From Halieaceae bacterium (lineage in GTDB: Bacteria; Pseudomonadota; Gammaproteobacteria; Pseudomonadales; Halieaceae), in the NCBI GenBank assembly GCA_902547755.1, contig CACCPA010000001.1:124001-188000 (forward strand): DNA of 64,000 bases. The letters are read 5' to 3'. The notes beneath the pieces are model-generated. The model made no database searches, was not told where the DNA came from, and saw only the letters and a program-made list of their open reading frames with translations. Shown here piece after piece: positions 27,208 to 36,481 of this stretch (position 1 is its first letter; every line of letters begins with the position of its first letter). Both the position numbers and the translations under genes were made by a program.

Positions 27208-27804
27208 TCAGTGAGATACGAGAACTAAGTCCTTGGTCAACGCATCGCGTGTTGTCTGAGCTACTTCAAAACGTGCGATTGGGTATGCCGCGTGCTCGAT
27301 GCTCGCAAAAAGCTTGGCACCGTCTTTCAGAGCTGCGATTTGCTCACCGGATAGCTCGAATCGCATGAAGTGGACGGCCGAGGTTTTTTCCTCGGTTTCG
27401 CGCTCCAAGTCTTCGTCGGCAATGACTTGCGCGACGCCATGACCCTCGATTTCGAGGTTGATGCAGTTCTCTATGCCACGCATTTCGCGGAGCCGCTCGG
27501 CTCTCACTACAGGATCGCCGAACTCGATCATGAACGTCGCTTTCCAATTGGTTCCATCTGGAATTAGAGGATTGTATGCGGCGAGCTCCTCCTCAATACC
27601 AGCGACATCGAATACCTTCTCGATACGGAGCATTTCCTGAATCTGGTAGCGAATCGTGAGCGCATCTTCGAAATAGATGCGTGCATTGTCGCCCAGCGAT
27701 AGCTGGCGATTCTTCTTATGCGCAAGTACCTCAGCACGAAAGTTATCGCGTTGCTCTGAGTATTGCTCTAACGACCAGAGGTCGCTTCGGGTCAGATGTG
27801 ACAT
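27208..27804 (-). CDS. DUF3501 family protein
   Basis: A 198-residue soluble protein recognised as DUF3501 by its N-terminal SDLWSLEQYSEQRDNFRAEV and the MRFELSGEQIAALKDGAKL stretch near the C-terminus. No catalytic motif, signal peptide or membrane helix is visible, and there are several conserved acidic patches. It lies 13 bases downstream of the Fe-S protein gene and is the last gene of the rubrerythrin cassette. In other proteobacteria DUF3501 genes also accompany this Fe-S protein and rubrerythrin (established association). A role in the same peroxide-related electron pathway is inferred; its biochemistry is unknown. Confidence 0.88.
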   Translation of the reverse strand: MSHLTRSDLWSLEQYSEQRDNFRAEVLAHKKNRQLSLGDNARIYFEDALTIRYQIQEMLRIEKVFDVAGIEEELAAYNPLIPDGTNWKATFMIEFGDPVVRAERLREMRGIENCINLEIEGHGVAQVIADEDLERETEEKTSAVHFMRFELSGEQIAALKDGAKLFASIEHAAYPIARFEVAQTTRDALTKDLVLVSH

Positions 27805-27817
27805 GTCACTCTCCTTG

Positions 27818-29146
27818 TTATCTAAGGCCGTAAGCTATGCGCAGCAACGTCATGGGGTGTTGTGCACTGTCCACCCCGTCTGCGAGGTTGGCAATGTGTT
27901 CTCCGGCCATGGGGCAGTCTGAAATAAAATGATCGGGCTTCTGGTCGTTAACCTTCCGGACCGTTGGTCGCGCGATTTTAACGGACTTGTCGCGGGTTTC
28001 CTTTTTTACAGCATAGGTTCCGTCATGCCCCGAGCATCGCTCGTGTGCGACAATTGTTGTTTCTTCGATGAGCGAGAGAATATCGCGCGTTTTGAGCCCA
28101 ATGTTCTGAACTCGCTGATGGCAGGCCACTTGGTAGGCGATGTTGCCGAGACTCTCAGCGAAATTCGTTTTAAGTGCTGCGCCCTTGTGGCGCATCCATA
28201 GATACTCGAATGGATCATAAAAAGCGGCCTTGACCTTTTCCACATCCGGATCGTCTGGGAAGAGCAAAGGTAACTCCTGCTTATACATCAGTACACACGA
28301 AGGAATTGGCGCTGTGAGGTCGTATCCTTGATCTACCAGGCTTGCGAGCAGCGGGATATTGGCTTCCTTCAATGCTTCTACGGCGTCCAGATCACCTAGC
28401 TCGAGCTTTGGCATGCCACAACACTTCTCCTTAGGAATCACGTCAATGCTCACGTCGTTGTGCTGGAAGACCTTAATGAAATCTTCGCCGATAGAAGGAC
28501 TGCTGTAATTACCGTAGCAGGTCGCGTAGAGCGCAAGCTTGCCCTTGGTGGCGCCAACCGGTGTTGCTTCGATGTCCCTAATCAACTTTTTGGCCCGCTT
28601 GATTAACGTGTTTCGGTGAATCTCAGGTAAAGGTGCCTCGGCCGCGATATCGAACGTACTCTCTAAGGCCTTTCTAAAAGCCCCATTGTTGTTGAGTGCA
28701 TTCGCCGTTACGTCTACGAGTGGGATCATCGATATTCCGCTCATCAGCGCATCGGTTGATGTCAGGACCTTATCGCGGAGTTTTGCTCCTTTCGTTTTGA
28801 AGTTTTGAGCTTTTGCTCGCAGCATCAAGTGTGGGAAGTCGACGTTAAATTCGTGCGGTGGAACGTAGGGGCACTTTGTGAGGTAGCAAAGGTCGCACAT
28901 ATAGCACTGATCGACGACCTTGTCGTAATCGTCGAGTGCAACCCCATCGACCTCGAGCGTTTCAGACTCGTCGATAAGGTCAAACAGGGTAGGGAACGAG
29001 TCACATAGGCTGACACAACGTCTGCAGCCGTGACAGACATCGTAGACACGGGCAAGCTCATCATTGAGCGAGTCACGGTCCCAAAACGCTTCCGTTTTCC
29101 ATTCTATCGGGTGACGAGTGGGTGCGTCGACGCTACCTTCGCGCAT
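27818..29146 (-). CDS. HdrD/GlpC-like Fe-S electron-transfer protein
   Basis: A 442-residue Fe-S protein. The N-terminal part has two ferredoxin-like [4Fe-4S] sites: C38, C41, C44, C48 in CHGCRRCVSLC, and C81, C84, C87, C92 in CYMCDLCYLTKCP. The second has four residues, not three, before the last Cys. The C-terminal half has two CCG-type domains: one with CYGNY and EKCCGMPKLELGD, the other with ACHQRV and ERCSGHDGTY, where CSG replaces CCG. No membrane segment is obvious. It sits between rubrerythrin (about 80 bases upstream) and DUF3501. An electron-transfer role toward rubrerythrin is plausible; its donor is not visible here. Confidence 0.87.
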   Translation of the reverse strand: MREGSVDAPTRHPIEWKTEAFWDRDSLNDELARVYDVCHGCRRCVSLCDSFPTLFDLIDESETLEVDGVALDDYDKVVDQCYMCDLCYLTKCPYVPPHEFNVDFPHLMLRAKAQNFKTKGAKLRDKVLTSTDALMSGISMIPLVDVTANALNNNGAFRKALESTFDIAAEAPLPEIHRNTLIKRAKKLIRDIEATPVGATKGKLALYATCYGNYSSPSIGEDFIKVFQHNDVSIDVIPKEKCCGMPKLELGDLDAVEALKEANIPLLASLVDQGYDLTAPIPSCVLMYKQELPLLFPDDPDVEKVKAAFYDPFEYLWMRHKGAALKTNFAESLGNIAYQVACHQRVQNIGLKTRDILSLIEETTIVAHERCSGHDGTYAVKKETRDKSVKIARPTVRKVNDQKPDHFISDCPMAGEHIANLADGVDSAQHPMTLLRIAYGLR

Positions 29147-29225
29147 GTGCTATTGCCTCTGCTTAAAGTGGTTTGAACCAAAAGGGGGGACCAAAAGTCC
29201 CCCCAGAACTCAAGTAGACCCGGAC

Positions 29226-29645
29226 TTAGGCGTCGAGATTGTCGAGTGCTTTCTGGAAACGATTCGCGTGGCTACGCTCTGCTTTTGCCAGTGTTTCGAA
29301 CCAATCTGCGATTTCATCAAAATCTTCGTCGCGCGCTGTTTTGGCCATGCCTGGGTACATGTCAGTGTACTCGTGGGTCTCGCCAGCGATTGATGCTTCA
29401 AGGTTCTTAACAGTGTCGCCCATTGGTAAGCCAGTGGCAGGATCGCCTACAGCTTCAAGGTACTCAAGGTGGCCATGAGCGTGGCCAGTCTCACCTTCCG
29501 CCGTTGAGCGGAAAACGGCTGCTACGTCGTTATAGCCTTCTACGTCAGCCTTTGAGGCGAAGTAGAGGTAACGGCGATTTGCTTGAGACTCACCTGCAAA
29601 GGCGTCCTTCAGGTTCTGTTCGGTTTGGCTACCTTTCAGTTCCAT
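29226..29645 (-). CDS. Rubrerythrin without a rubredoxin domain
   Basis: A 139-residue ferritin-like diiron protein. Iron ligands are recognisable in [41 protein letters not shown] and [12 protein letters not shown]. The C-terminal rubredoxin domain of classical rubrerythrins, which brings electrons to the diiron site, is absent: the protein ends at KALDNLDA. A separate electron donor is therefore needed, and the Fe-S protein encoded next is the obvious candidate. It should act as a cytosolic hydrogen peroxide reductase. It is divergent from an OxyR gene, so peroxide induction is likely. First gene of a three-gene operon. Confidence 0.92.
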   Translation of the reverse strand: MELKGSQTEQNLKDAFAGESQANRRYLYFASKADVEGYNDVAAVFRSTAEGETGHAHGHLEYLEAVGDPATGLPMGDTVKNLEASIAGETHEYTDMYPGMAKTARDEDFDEIADWFETLAKAERSHANRFQKALDNLDA

Positions 29646-29815
29646 TGCTTATTACTCCATTGTTGATCGTATGACATCATGACGCCGCCGACTCACCGGC
29701 AGCACATATACTATACCGTCTTCGTGTAAGAATGGTTCCAAAAAAAGCTGGCAAAACCAATCGATTTTTCCGATCGTATATAAGACAAATATGCGACAAG
29801 ATCGATGGAGCCGCT

Positions 29816-30715
29816 GTGTCACGCCAACCCACCTTAAAACAGCTGAAGTACCTGTGTGCTGTTGCGGAGCATCAGCATTTTGGGCAAGCGGCCAAGGCAT
29901 GCCATGTCAGTCAGAGCACCTTAAGTGCCTCGATTGTTGAGCTGGAGGATGTCCTTTCGGCGAGCCTCGTTGAGCGGAATAATCGCTCGGTACTGCTGAC
30001 AGCTCTCGGAAACGAGGTGGTGGCACGTGCTCGTGCAGTTCTGACCGACGTAGACGACGTGGTCGCTCTGTGTGAGGCTTCCAGAGAACCCTTTCAGGGG
30101 ACCATCCGACTGGGTGTAATCCCCACGATTGCCCCCTTTGTGCTTCCGAAGATGTTAAAAGCGCTGCGCACGGAACATCCAATTTGTAAGATGTTTGTGC
30201 GAGAGGACCTTTCTCACGCGCTGGTTAACGCGCTACAACTCGGAGAGCTCGATGTACTGTTACTGGCCTTACCTTTTCCTACAGAACACACCGATACCAT
30301 TGCATTGTTCGAAGATCCGTTTTATCTCGCGACACTCCCTAACTCGAGGCTGGCTCTCAGTCAAAAGCTAAGGACGAAAGATCTTCATCGTGCTGAGATG
30401 TTGCTTCTGGAAGAGGGGCACTGCCTTCGGGATCATGCACTTGAGGCCTGCAAGCTGAGGGAGAAAGATGTCATCGTGCCGTATCAAGCGACCAGTCTTA
30501 CAACGATTGTACAAATGGTTGCCAATGGCATCGGCACCACGTTGCTGCCCAAGATGGCAACCGATGCGGGCATTGCCGAAGGTACGGATCTAGTGCTTCG
30601 TCCGTTTGATGAGCCCGATGTGGGGCGACAGATAGGTTTGATGTGGCGAAAAAAAACGCCCCGGAAGCATGAGTTCAATTTGCTCGGAGCGTTTATTCAG
30701 TCTTGCCTGAATTAA
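29816..30715 (+). CDS. oxyR: OxyR hydrogen-peroxide-sensing LysR regulator
   Basis: A 299-residue LysR regulator. LKQLKYLCAVAEHQHFGQAAKACHVSQSTLSASI is the helix-turn-helix. The redox switch is preserved: EEGHCLRDHALEAC has the two Cys nine residues apart (C203, C212), as in E. coli C199/C208. GTTLLPKMA near the end also matches OxyR. Start GTG 29816 has GGAG five bases upstream. An in-frame ATG at 29732 would add 28 residues with no family counterpart, so I reject it. Divergent from rubrerythrin. No full OxyR box could be picked out by eye in the shared promoter region. Confidence 0.92.
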   Translation: MSRQPTLKQLKYLCAVAEHQHFGQAAKACHVSQSTLSASIVELEDVLSASLVERNNRSVLLTALGNEVVARARAVLTDVDDVVALCEASREPFQGTIRLGVIPTIAPFVLPKMLKALRTEHPICKMFVREDLSHALVNALQLGELDVLLLALPFPTEHTDTIALFEDPFYLATLPNSRLALSQKLRTKDLHRAEMLLLEEGHCLRDHALEACKLREKDVIVPYQATSLTTIVQMVANGIGTTLLPKMATDAGIAEGTDLVLRPFDEPDVGRQIGLMWRKKTPRKHEFNLLGAFIQSCLN

Positions 30716-30724
30716 TCAGGCAAG
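30702..30724. terminator. Hairpin over the oxyR stop codon, possible terminator without T-run
   Basis: Perfect nine-base stem CTTGCCTGA-ATTAA-TCAGGCAAG spanning the oxyR stop and lying between two convergent genes. No T-run follows on either strand, so intrinsic termination is uncertain. It could instead protect the 3' ends. Confidence 0.45.
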
Positions 30725-30730
30725 CGTAGT

Positions 30731-33286
30731 TTAGAAGTTACGTCGCAGCGAAGCACCGTAAGTTCGGGGTTGGTTTGGGTAACCGGTGAGGCTGCCCGTC
30801 TGAGCCACCGCAGGGAACCAGGTGATGAGCCATTCGTCATTGGTCAGGTTGCGGCCCCAGATCCGCAGATCCCAATCACCGCGCGTGAGACCGAAGCTCG
30901 CATTGACCATACCTACTTCACGTGTGCGGAAGCCCCGCTCATCGAGAGCGAGGTTGTTTAGTGAGATATCACCACCCCCGTTGATGTCGACGGCACTGTC
31001 ATATTGATAGTCAGCTTGTACGAAGCCATTCATGCCACCCAGCATAAAGTTATAAGTGGCAATGGCACTAATACTGCGCTTGTGAATTCCTGCCGGCGTG
31101 AGTCCGGTGAAGTCAGCAGGCTGACCGTTCAGCTGGGCTCCGGTGAAGTCATCGTAAATAGGGTCGAGGAACGTTCCAGAGACCGCGAGCGTCATTGCTT
31201 CAGAGGCCTGAAGAACCAGGTCGAATTCAACGCCTTTGGTTGACTGCTTACCTGCGTTGGTTAACACGAAGCCTGTGCCCAGGAAGGCGTTTGACTGGAA
31301 TCCCTCGATGCTCTGTTCAAAGATCGCGGCATTAAGCGTTCCCCAGTCGGCAGCGTATTTGACGCCAAATTCCAGCGTTGTTGCCTCCTCGGGACCAGCA
31401 AGGCGTGTTCCAAGAGTGAGGTTATTTGGCAAGGCAAACCCAGATGCGGCGAGCCCGTCTCTCTCTCCTGCAGTCGGTCGAGAATCTCTCGAAAGGTTCC
31501 ATGAGGTACCCTTGAAGCCCGTGCCGTAAGTCAGATAAATGTTCAGGGCATCACTGTAAGCGTGCGAAAGGCTGGCCGTATAGGTCGTCTTGCTATCGGT
31601 GGATGTTCCTGGTTGGGATGGGTTAGGAATACCCAATAACTGCGGCAAGAACTGCAGCGACTCAAATGCTACAAACGGGTTGTCGTCGGTCGGCGCTATG
31701 GCTCCAACGGTCGCTGCAACGGTCTGGATATAACCGGGGACCGCCCCCGGAGGAATCGCTGTGATAGCGGGAATGCCCAAGCCCGCGAATCCTCCGGTGT
31801 AGGCGAGGTTCGTTAGCGCTGTGACTCCATCTGCACCACGAATATCGAGTTTTGAGAAAACATCATTATTTTCTTGGCTGAGCGTGATGCTTTTGTCGTC
31901 GTTGAGATAGTTCAAACCTACTGTGAAATCTGTTTTTTCAGACAGCGGGAACGTCATTTGGCCAAAAATCGAGTAAGACTCGTTGTCTTGAGTCGCCGTC
32001 TCAATGACGCCATCCCCGTCGGCAAAAAATGTACCGGGAGCTAGCCCGAGTAAGGCCTCGAATCCACCCGTCGATGCAGCTCCAGCTGCGATGTCACCGT
32101 CGCCCACCAGTAGATTGATGTAGTTGCGCCACTGCGCACCAAATTCGATGCTATTTTCGAAATCAATGGACTCATCGAAGTAAAAACCACCGACCAGCCA
32201 GTCCGCATTGCCTGCGGTGCCTGTCAGGCGTATTTCTTGGGTGAAGGTTTTAATTTCGGTCTCACCCGTACTGTTACCAATCGCGTCTGCCGCAGTGAAG
32301 TCAACGTCACCCTGCGGTTGGTCGAAATATGAATCCCGATAAGCGGTGATTGAGCGGACATCGATATCACCGAATGACGTCTGGTAGTCAACGGTGATGC
32401 CTTTATTCTCACCACGGTTGATGGTGTCGAAGTTACCGTAATGGCGGAAATTAAATCCGTCCTCGGGGATGTAAGCCTGTCCTGGTACGACGGATAATGC
32501 CGATAGTGCAAAGCCTGCGGGACCGTTCACCAAGTTGGCCGTACCACAACACACCTCGTCTATCTCGTCGTAGTCGAGGATGACGCGAAGCTCGCTTGTT
32601 TCATTGAGTTCAGCAAGGAAGTCAGCGCGCGTGTTCCAGCGGTTACGATTGTTGAAGTCAGTGCCCGTGGGTACGTTATCGAAATAACCGTCCCGCTCGA
32701 GCATGCTTCCGCTCAAACTGAAGGCCACCGAGTCGGACATGGGGCCGGTGTAGAATGCTCTGATCGACTGCTGACTGTAGTTTCCTACACCGAGCTCCAG
32801 AGAACCTCTGCTTTCGAATTCGGGCGCTTTCGTAGTCACCGAAATCACGCCAGCAGACGCGTTCTTTCCGTAAAGCGTGCTCTGAGGGCCCTTCAGCACC
32901 TCGATCTGTTGAATGTTTGGCAGATCTGAAATTCGAGCCTGCGAGCGCGAGAGATACACCCCATCAACAAAAACGGCTACCGAGGGTTCAATGCCGGGGT
33001 TGTTTGCGCCATTTCCAAAGCCACGAATGACGAAGTTGGTTTGGATAGAGTTCTGGAATTGCGGTACGCGCAGTGAGGGGACGACCGACTGCAAATCCAA
33101 TAGATCTCGTACTTCGGCGCGCTCGATGACCTCGCCGGTAATAACACTGACTGACAGCGGAACATCTTGAATTGACTCTGATCTCTTTGTGGCCGTAACT
33201 ACGACCTCTTCTAACAATTGTGCAAATGACGGTGTGCTGATTGCGCCAACCACGACCATGGTTAAGAACCTTGATATGAATCCCAT
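30731..33286 (-). CDS. TonB-dependent outer-membrane receptor
   Basis: An 851-residue receptor. The N-terminal signal peptide ends at PSFAQ, the TonB box follows as LEEVVVTATKR, and the plug domain includes DLLDLQSVVPSLRVPQ, VDGVYLSRSQA, and QIEVLKGPQSTLYGKNASAGVISV. The rest is the 22-strand barrel ending in the aromatic RRNF. The plug and the QSTLYGKNA motif match the large marine gammaproteobacterial group of TonB receptors with unknown or varied ligands. No siderophore, sugar or cobalamin genes adjoin it, so the ligand cannot be assigned. An AGGTGG ribosome site precedes the ATG. It faces oxyR tail to tail. Confidence 0.92.
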   Translation of the reverse strand: MGFISRFLTMVVVGAISTPSFAQLLEEVVVTATKRSESIQDVPLSVSVITGEVIERAEVRDLLDLQSVVPSLRVPQFQNSIQTNFVIRGFGNGANNPGIEPSVAVFVDGVYLSRSQARISDLPNIQQIEVLKGPQSTLYGKNASAGVISVTTKAPEFESRGSLELGVGNYSQQSIRAFYTGPMSDSVAFSLSGSMLERDGYFDNVPTGTDFNNRNRWNTRADFLAELNETSELRVILDYDEIDEVCCGTANLVNGPAGFALSALSVVPGQAYIPEDGFNFRHYGNFDTINRGENKGITVDYQTSFGDIDVRSITAYRDSYFDQPQGDVDFTAADAIGNSTGETEIKTFTQEIRLTGTAGNADWLVGGFYFDESIDFENSIEFGAQWRNYINLLVGDGDIAAGAASTGGFEALLGLAPGTFFADGDGVIETATQDNESYSIFGQMTFPLSEKTDFTVGLNYLNDDKSITLSQENNDVFSKLDIRGADGVTALTNLAYTGGFAGLGIPAITAIPPGAVPGYIQTVAATVGAIAPTDDNPFVAFESLQFLPQLLGIPNPSQPGTSTDSKTTYTASLSHAYSDALNIYLTYGTGFKGTSWNLSRDSRPTAGERDGLAASGFALPNNLTLGTRLAGPEEATTLEFGVKYAADWGTLNAAIFEQSIEGFQSNAFLGTGFVLTNAGKQSTKGVEFDLVLQASEAMTLAVSGTFLDPIYDDFTGAQLNGQPADFTGLTPAGIHKRSISAIATYNFMLGGMNGFVQADYQYDSAVDINGGGDISLNNLALDERGFRTREVGMVNASFGLTRGDWDLRIWGRNLTNDEWLITWFPAVAQTGSLTGYPNQPRTYGASLRRNF

Positions 33287-33390
33287 TAGACCACCTATTA
33301 CTTATTTATTTTATTTAAGGAGGTTTAAGTTAGCAGTATTTTTCAAATATGGCTAAAAACTAAAGCGGTTGCTGCGATTTTGGCCGAAAA

Positions 33391-33515
33391 TGATCGGAGA
33401 CCAGTTTCGCATGGCGGCCCAGCCGTGTTTACAGATCCTCTAGCTTGCAGGTGCCACTGAGAACTAGGGCGCAACTGGCCTGCGGAATACTGGACAGCAG
33501 ACAGGTCTCCGATCA
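33391..33515. repeat. 12-bp perfect inverted repeat bracketing 101 bases
   Basis: TGATCGGAGACC at 33391-33402 and GGTCTCCGATCA at 33504-33515 are perfect complements. The right arm includes the ygiQ stop. A small internal hairpin CGGC-CCA-GCCG lies between. Read on the minus strand the distal arm is followed by TTTT, so it might act after ygiQ. A chance origin is not excluded. Confidence 0.4.
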
Positions 33516-35621
33516 GAACTGCTTGGTATGTTTGGTTCGGAAGGGCGTGGTGCCTTTGGTGTGCTTGACCACGCGATGCCTTTTTGGCGGCTGGCGAGTC
33601 GGGACCAAATGCATGGGGCCATTGCCAATGAGATCACGACGGCCAATCTTCTTGAGCGCCTCACGCAATGCAGGCCAGTTATCGGGGTCGTGGTATCGCA
33701 GAAATGCCTTGTGGAGTCGGCGCTGTTTAATGCTTCTGACAGAAGGAACCCGTTTGCTGTCGCGACCCACTTTTTTGAGTGGATTCTTCTCGCTGTGATA
33801 CATCGCTGTCGCTAAGGCCATTGGCGATGGGTAGAAGGTCTGCACCTGATCGGCGCGGAACTTGTTGCGCTTGAGCCACAGGGCCAGGTTCACCATGTCA
33901 TTGTCGGTAGTTCCCGGGTGTGCAGCGATGAAGTAGGGGATTAGATACTGCTTTTTATTGGCAGCCTTGGAGTATTTGTCAAACAGCTCTTTGAAGTTGT
34001 CGTAGGTCCCAATTCCAGGCTTCATCATCTGGTCAAGCGGGCCATCCTCAGTATGCTCCGGTGCGATCTTGAGGTAGCCACCTACGTGATGCGTCACTAG
34101 TTCTTTCACGTATTCCGGTGTTTCAACCGCTACGTCGTAGCGCAATCCCGATGCGATCAATACTTTTTTAACCCCGGGCACTGCACGCGCACGTCTGTAA
34201 AGGTGAATCAGCGGCGTCTGATCGGTATTGAGGTTTTTGCAAATGCCGGGGAAAACGCAGCTCAGCTTCCGACACTTCGCTTCGATTTCTTCGCTCTTGC
34301 AGGCTAGGCGCCACATATTAGCGGTGGGGCCACCGAGATCCGAGATGACACCCGTGAAGTTTGCGCTGGTGTCTCGAATCTTCTCGATTTCGCGGACAAT
34401 GGAATCCTCAGAGCGGTTTTGAATGATTCGTCCTTCATGCTCCGTAATGGAACAGAAGGTACAGCCACCAAAACAGCCGCGCATGATGTTTACCGAGTGT
34501 TGAATCATCTCCAACGCTGGGATTTTGGCATCCCCGTAGGTTGGGTGCGGACGACGTTGGTAGGGTTGTTCGAATACCCAATCGAGTTCCGGCGTCGACA
34601 GTGGGATTGCAGGGGGGTTAAACCACACCTCTCGATCACCATGCGCCTGAATGAGTGCCAGCGCGTTGTGTGGATTGGTCTCTTTGTGCATGACGCGTGC
34701 GGCATGCGCATAGAGAACCGGGTCATCTTTTACTTCCTCGAAGCCGGGAAGCCTGATGACATCACGATCGGGGCGGCTACTTGTCATCAACGAGACTGGC
34801 TGAGCCTGTTGAACGAGCGCGTCTCCGGCCGATGTTGATTCGCTGTCACAGACCTCGGGTTCCATCCCTTTGTAGGGATTGAGCATCGGCTCGACTTTTC
34901 CGGGCTCATCGACTGATGTTGAGTCAATGACACGATAACCGGGTAGCGGTTCTGAAACGAGAAAGGCTGTTCCTCGCAAATCACGCAGGTCAGCGATTTC
35001 TTTGCCACTGGCCAGGCCATGCGCTAAGTCAACGATGGCACGCTCCGCGTTGCCATACAACAGAATATCCGCCTTACTATCCACGAGAACCGAGCGCCTC
35101 ACGTTGTCGCTCCAGTAATCGTAATGGGCCATCCGACGAAGACTTGCTTCAATGCCTCCGATGACAATGGGTACATCGCGGTAAGCCTCACGGGCCCGTT
35201 GGCTATAAACCGTGACAGCGCGGTCAGGACGCTTGCCAGCTACATCACCGGCGGTGTAAGCGTCGTCATTACGGCGCTTTCTGTCGGCGGTGTAGTGATT
35301 GATCATGGAATCCATGTTGCCAGCGGCGATTCCAAAGAAGAGGTTGGGTTTGCCCAGCTTTTTGAATACGTCTGCGCTGCGCCAATCGGGCTGCGAGATA
35401 ATGCCCACGCGAAATCCTTGACCCTCCAGAACTCGCCCAACCACAGCCATACCGAAGCTCGGGTGGTCGACGTAGGCATCACCGGTCACGATGATGATGT
35501 CACAACTGTCCCAGCCAAGCGCATCCATTTCGGCACGCGACATGGGTAGCCAAGGTGCGGGTCCAAAGCACTCAGCCCAATATTTTCGGTGTGCAAAAAT
35601 GTCTGTCGGTTGTTCGTTCAC
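33513..35621 (-). CDS. YgiQ-type radical SAM protein
   Basis: A 702-residue member of the YgiQ family of radical S-adenosylmethionine proteins. [12 protein letters not shown] near residue 380 carries the CxxxCxxC cluster. [31 protein letters not shown] at the N-terminus and [23 protein letters not shown] are highly characteristic. [14 protein letters not shown] and the C-terminal QTFYPSP-type segment support it. The physiological reaction is unknown. Start GTG 35621 overlaps the stop of the potassium channel gene (GTGA), so translation is coupled. It is the last gene of a tesA-channel-ygiQ operon. Confidence 0.93.
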   Translation of the reverse strand: MNEQPTDIFAHRKYWAECFGPAPWLPMSRAEMDALGWDSCDIIIVTGDAYVDHPSFGMAVVGRVLEGQGFRVGIISQPDWRSADVFKKLGKPNLFFGIAAGNMDSMINHYTADRKRRNDDAYTAGDVAGKRPDRAVTVYSQRAREAYRDVPIVIGGIEASLRRMAHYDYWSDNVRRSVLVDSKADILLYGNAERAIVDLAHGLASGKEIADLRDLRGTAFLVSEPLPGYRVIDSTSVDEPGKVEPMLNPYKGMEPEVCDSESTSAGDALVQQAQPVSLMTSSRPDRDVIRLPGFEEVKDDPVLYAHAARVMHKETNPHNALALIQAHGDREVWFNPPAIPLSTPELDWVFEQPYQRRPHPTYGDAKIPALEMIQHSVNIMRGCFGGCTFCSITEHEGRIIQNRSEDSIVREIEKIRDTSANFTGVISDLGGPTANMWRLACKSEEIEAKCRKLSCVFPGICKNLNTDQTPLIHLYRRARAVPGVKKVLIASGLRYDVAVETPEYVKELVTHHVGGYLKIAPEHTEDGPLDQMMKPGIGTYDNFKELFDKYSKAANKKQYLIPYFIAAHPGTTDNDMVNLALWLKRNKFRADQVQTFYPSPMALATAMYHSEKNPLKKVGRDSKRVPSVRSIKQRRLHKAFLRYHDPDNWPALREALKKIGRRDLIGNGPMHLVPTRQPPKRHRVVKHTKGTTPFRTKHTKQF

Positions 35622-36481
35622 GGGAGTTGCGGCTTTTGCTCTCTCAGCTCGTCAGGGACCTCAAGATCCGCACCACAGTGTTTGCAGTGTTGCGCATCAG
35701 TTGCATGATCTGCGCCCGCACACACCGGGCAGTTCCATGCCAACGTTTGAGCGACTCGGCGCGATCCCAATCTTTCCCACAGTTTACTGGTTACGATCGC
35801 TGTAGGCACAGCCAAAATCGAATAACCAATCAAAATACCAATCGAGGCGACAAACCGCCCCATAGGCGTTCCCGGAACAACATCCCCGTACCCGACCGTC
35901 GTAATCGTGACGACTGCCCAGTAAATACTCATTGGAATACTGACAAAGCCGTGCTCAGGTCCGTCGATGACGTATAGCAGGCATCCAAATACGACCACTG
36001 TCACTATAACGATCGAGAAGAACACCATGATAGACCGAGCAGTAGCACGCATTAGTCCGATGATCTCGATGTATTCCTCGTGCAACTCGAAGAGGTGCAA
36101 TATTCGAAAGACGCGCAAAACGCGGAGCACCCTAATTACGATGAGCGATGAGGCTTCAGAAACAAACAGCGTAAGAAACGTTGGTAGGATGGCCAGAAGG
36201 TCGATAACGCCCCAAAAGCTGATGGCATAGGCCATGGGGTTGCGGAGGCACCAAAGTCGGACCAGGTATTCCACGGTGAAGACGAGTGTGAAGCCGATCT
36301 CCAAGGTCCGAAAGAGATCTCCGTAGACCGCATGGTAGACATCCATCGAGTCGAGCATCACTACCGTCACACTGGCGAGGATTGTGATGAGCAGTGCCAC
36401 ATCGAACAGGTTTCCACCCCGCGTTTCCGTGCCGAAGATCACGGTTTCCACGGCGTCTCTGATAGGTCTGGACTCACTCAT
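35618..36481 (-). CDS. Voltage-gated potassium channel with C-terminal zinc ribbon
   Basis: A 287-residue six-helix ion channel subunit in the inner membrane. S4 is arginine-rich ([19 protein letters not shown]), and the selectivity filter TTVGYGD sits between S5 and S6, so it is potassium-selective and probably voltage-gated. The cytosolic tail ends in a [23 protein letters not shown] zinc-ribbon-like element, two CxxC pairs, with little else. Its ATG overlaps the end of tesA by eight bases and its stop overlaps ygiQ. The zinc ribbon may serve tetramer assembly or metal/redox sensing; that is inference. Confidence 0.88.
   Translation of the reverse strand: MSESRPIRDAVETVIFGTETRGGNLFDVALLITILASVTVVMLDSMDVYHAVYGDLFRTLEIGFTLVFTVEYLVRLWCLRNPMAYAISFWGVIDLLAILPTFLTLFVSEASSLIVIRVLRVLRVFRILHLFELHEEYIEIIGLMRATARSIMVFFSIVIVTVVVFGCLLYVIDGPEHGFVSIPMSIYWAVVTITTVGYGDVVPGTPMGRFVASIGILIGYSILAVPTAIVTSKLWERLGSRRVAQTLAWNCPVCAGADHATDAQHCKHCGADLEVPDELREQKPQLP

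Noticed and set aside
29646-29815. An OxyR-binding site between rubrerythrin and oxyR
   Set aside because: Several ATCGAT/CGATCG repeats are present, but they do not fit the ATAG-N7-CTAT spacing of OxyR sites, so I do not annotate one.
29732-29815. An N-terminal extension of OxyR starting at ATG 29732
   Set aside because: The added residues have no counterpart in the family, and GTG 29816 has a well-placed GGAG.
33391-33520. Possible cobalamin riboswitch before the TonB receptor gene, because of a GGAGACCTG sequence like a B12 box
   Set aside because: On the strand of the receptor gene the box-like sequence comes first, overlapping the ygiQ end, with the rest of the cobalamin core motifs missing downstream and upstream. 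Only the inverted repeat is supported.
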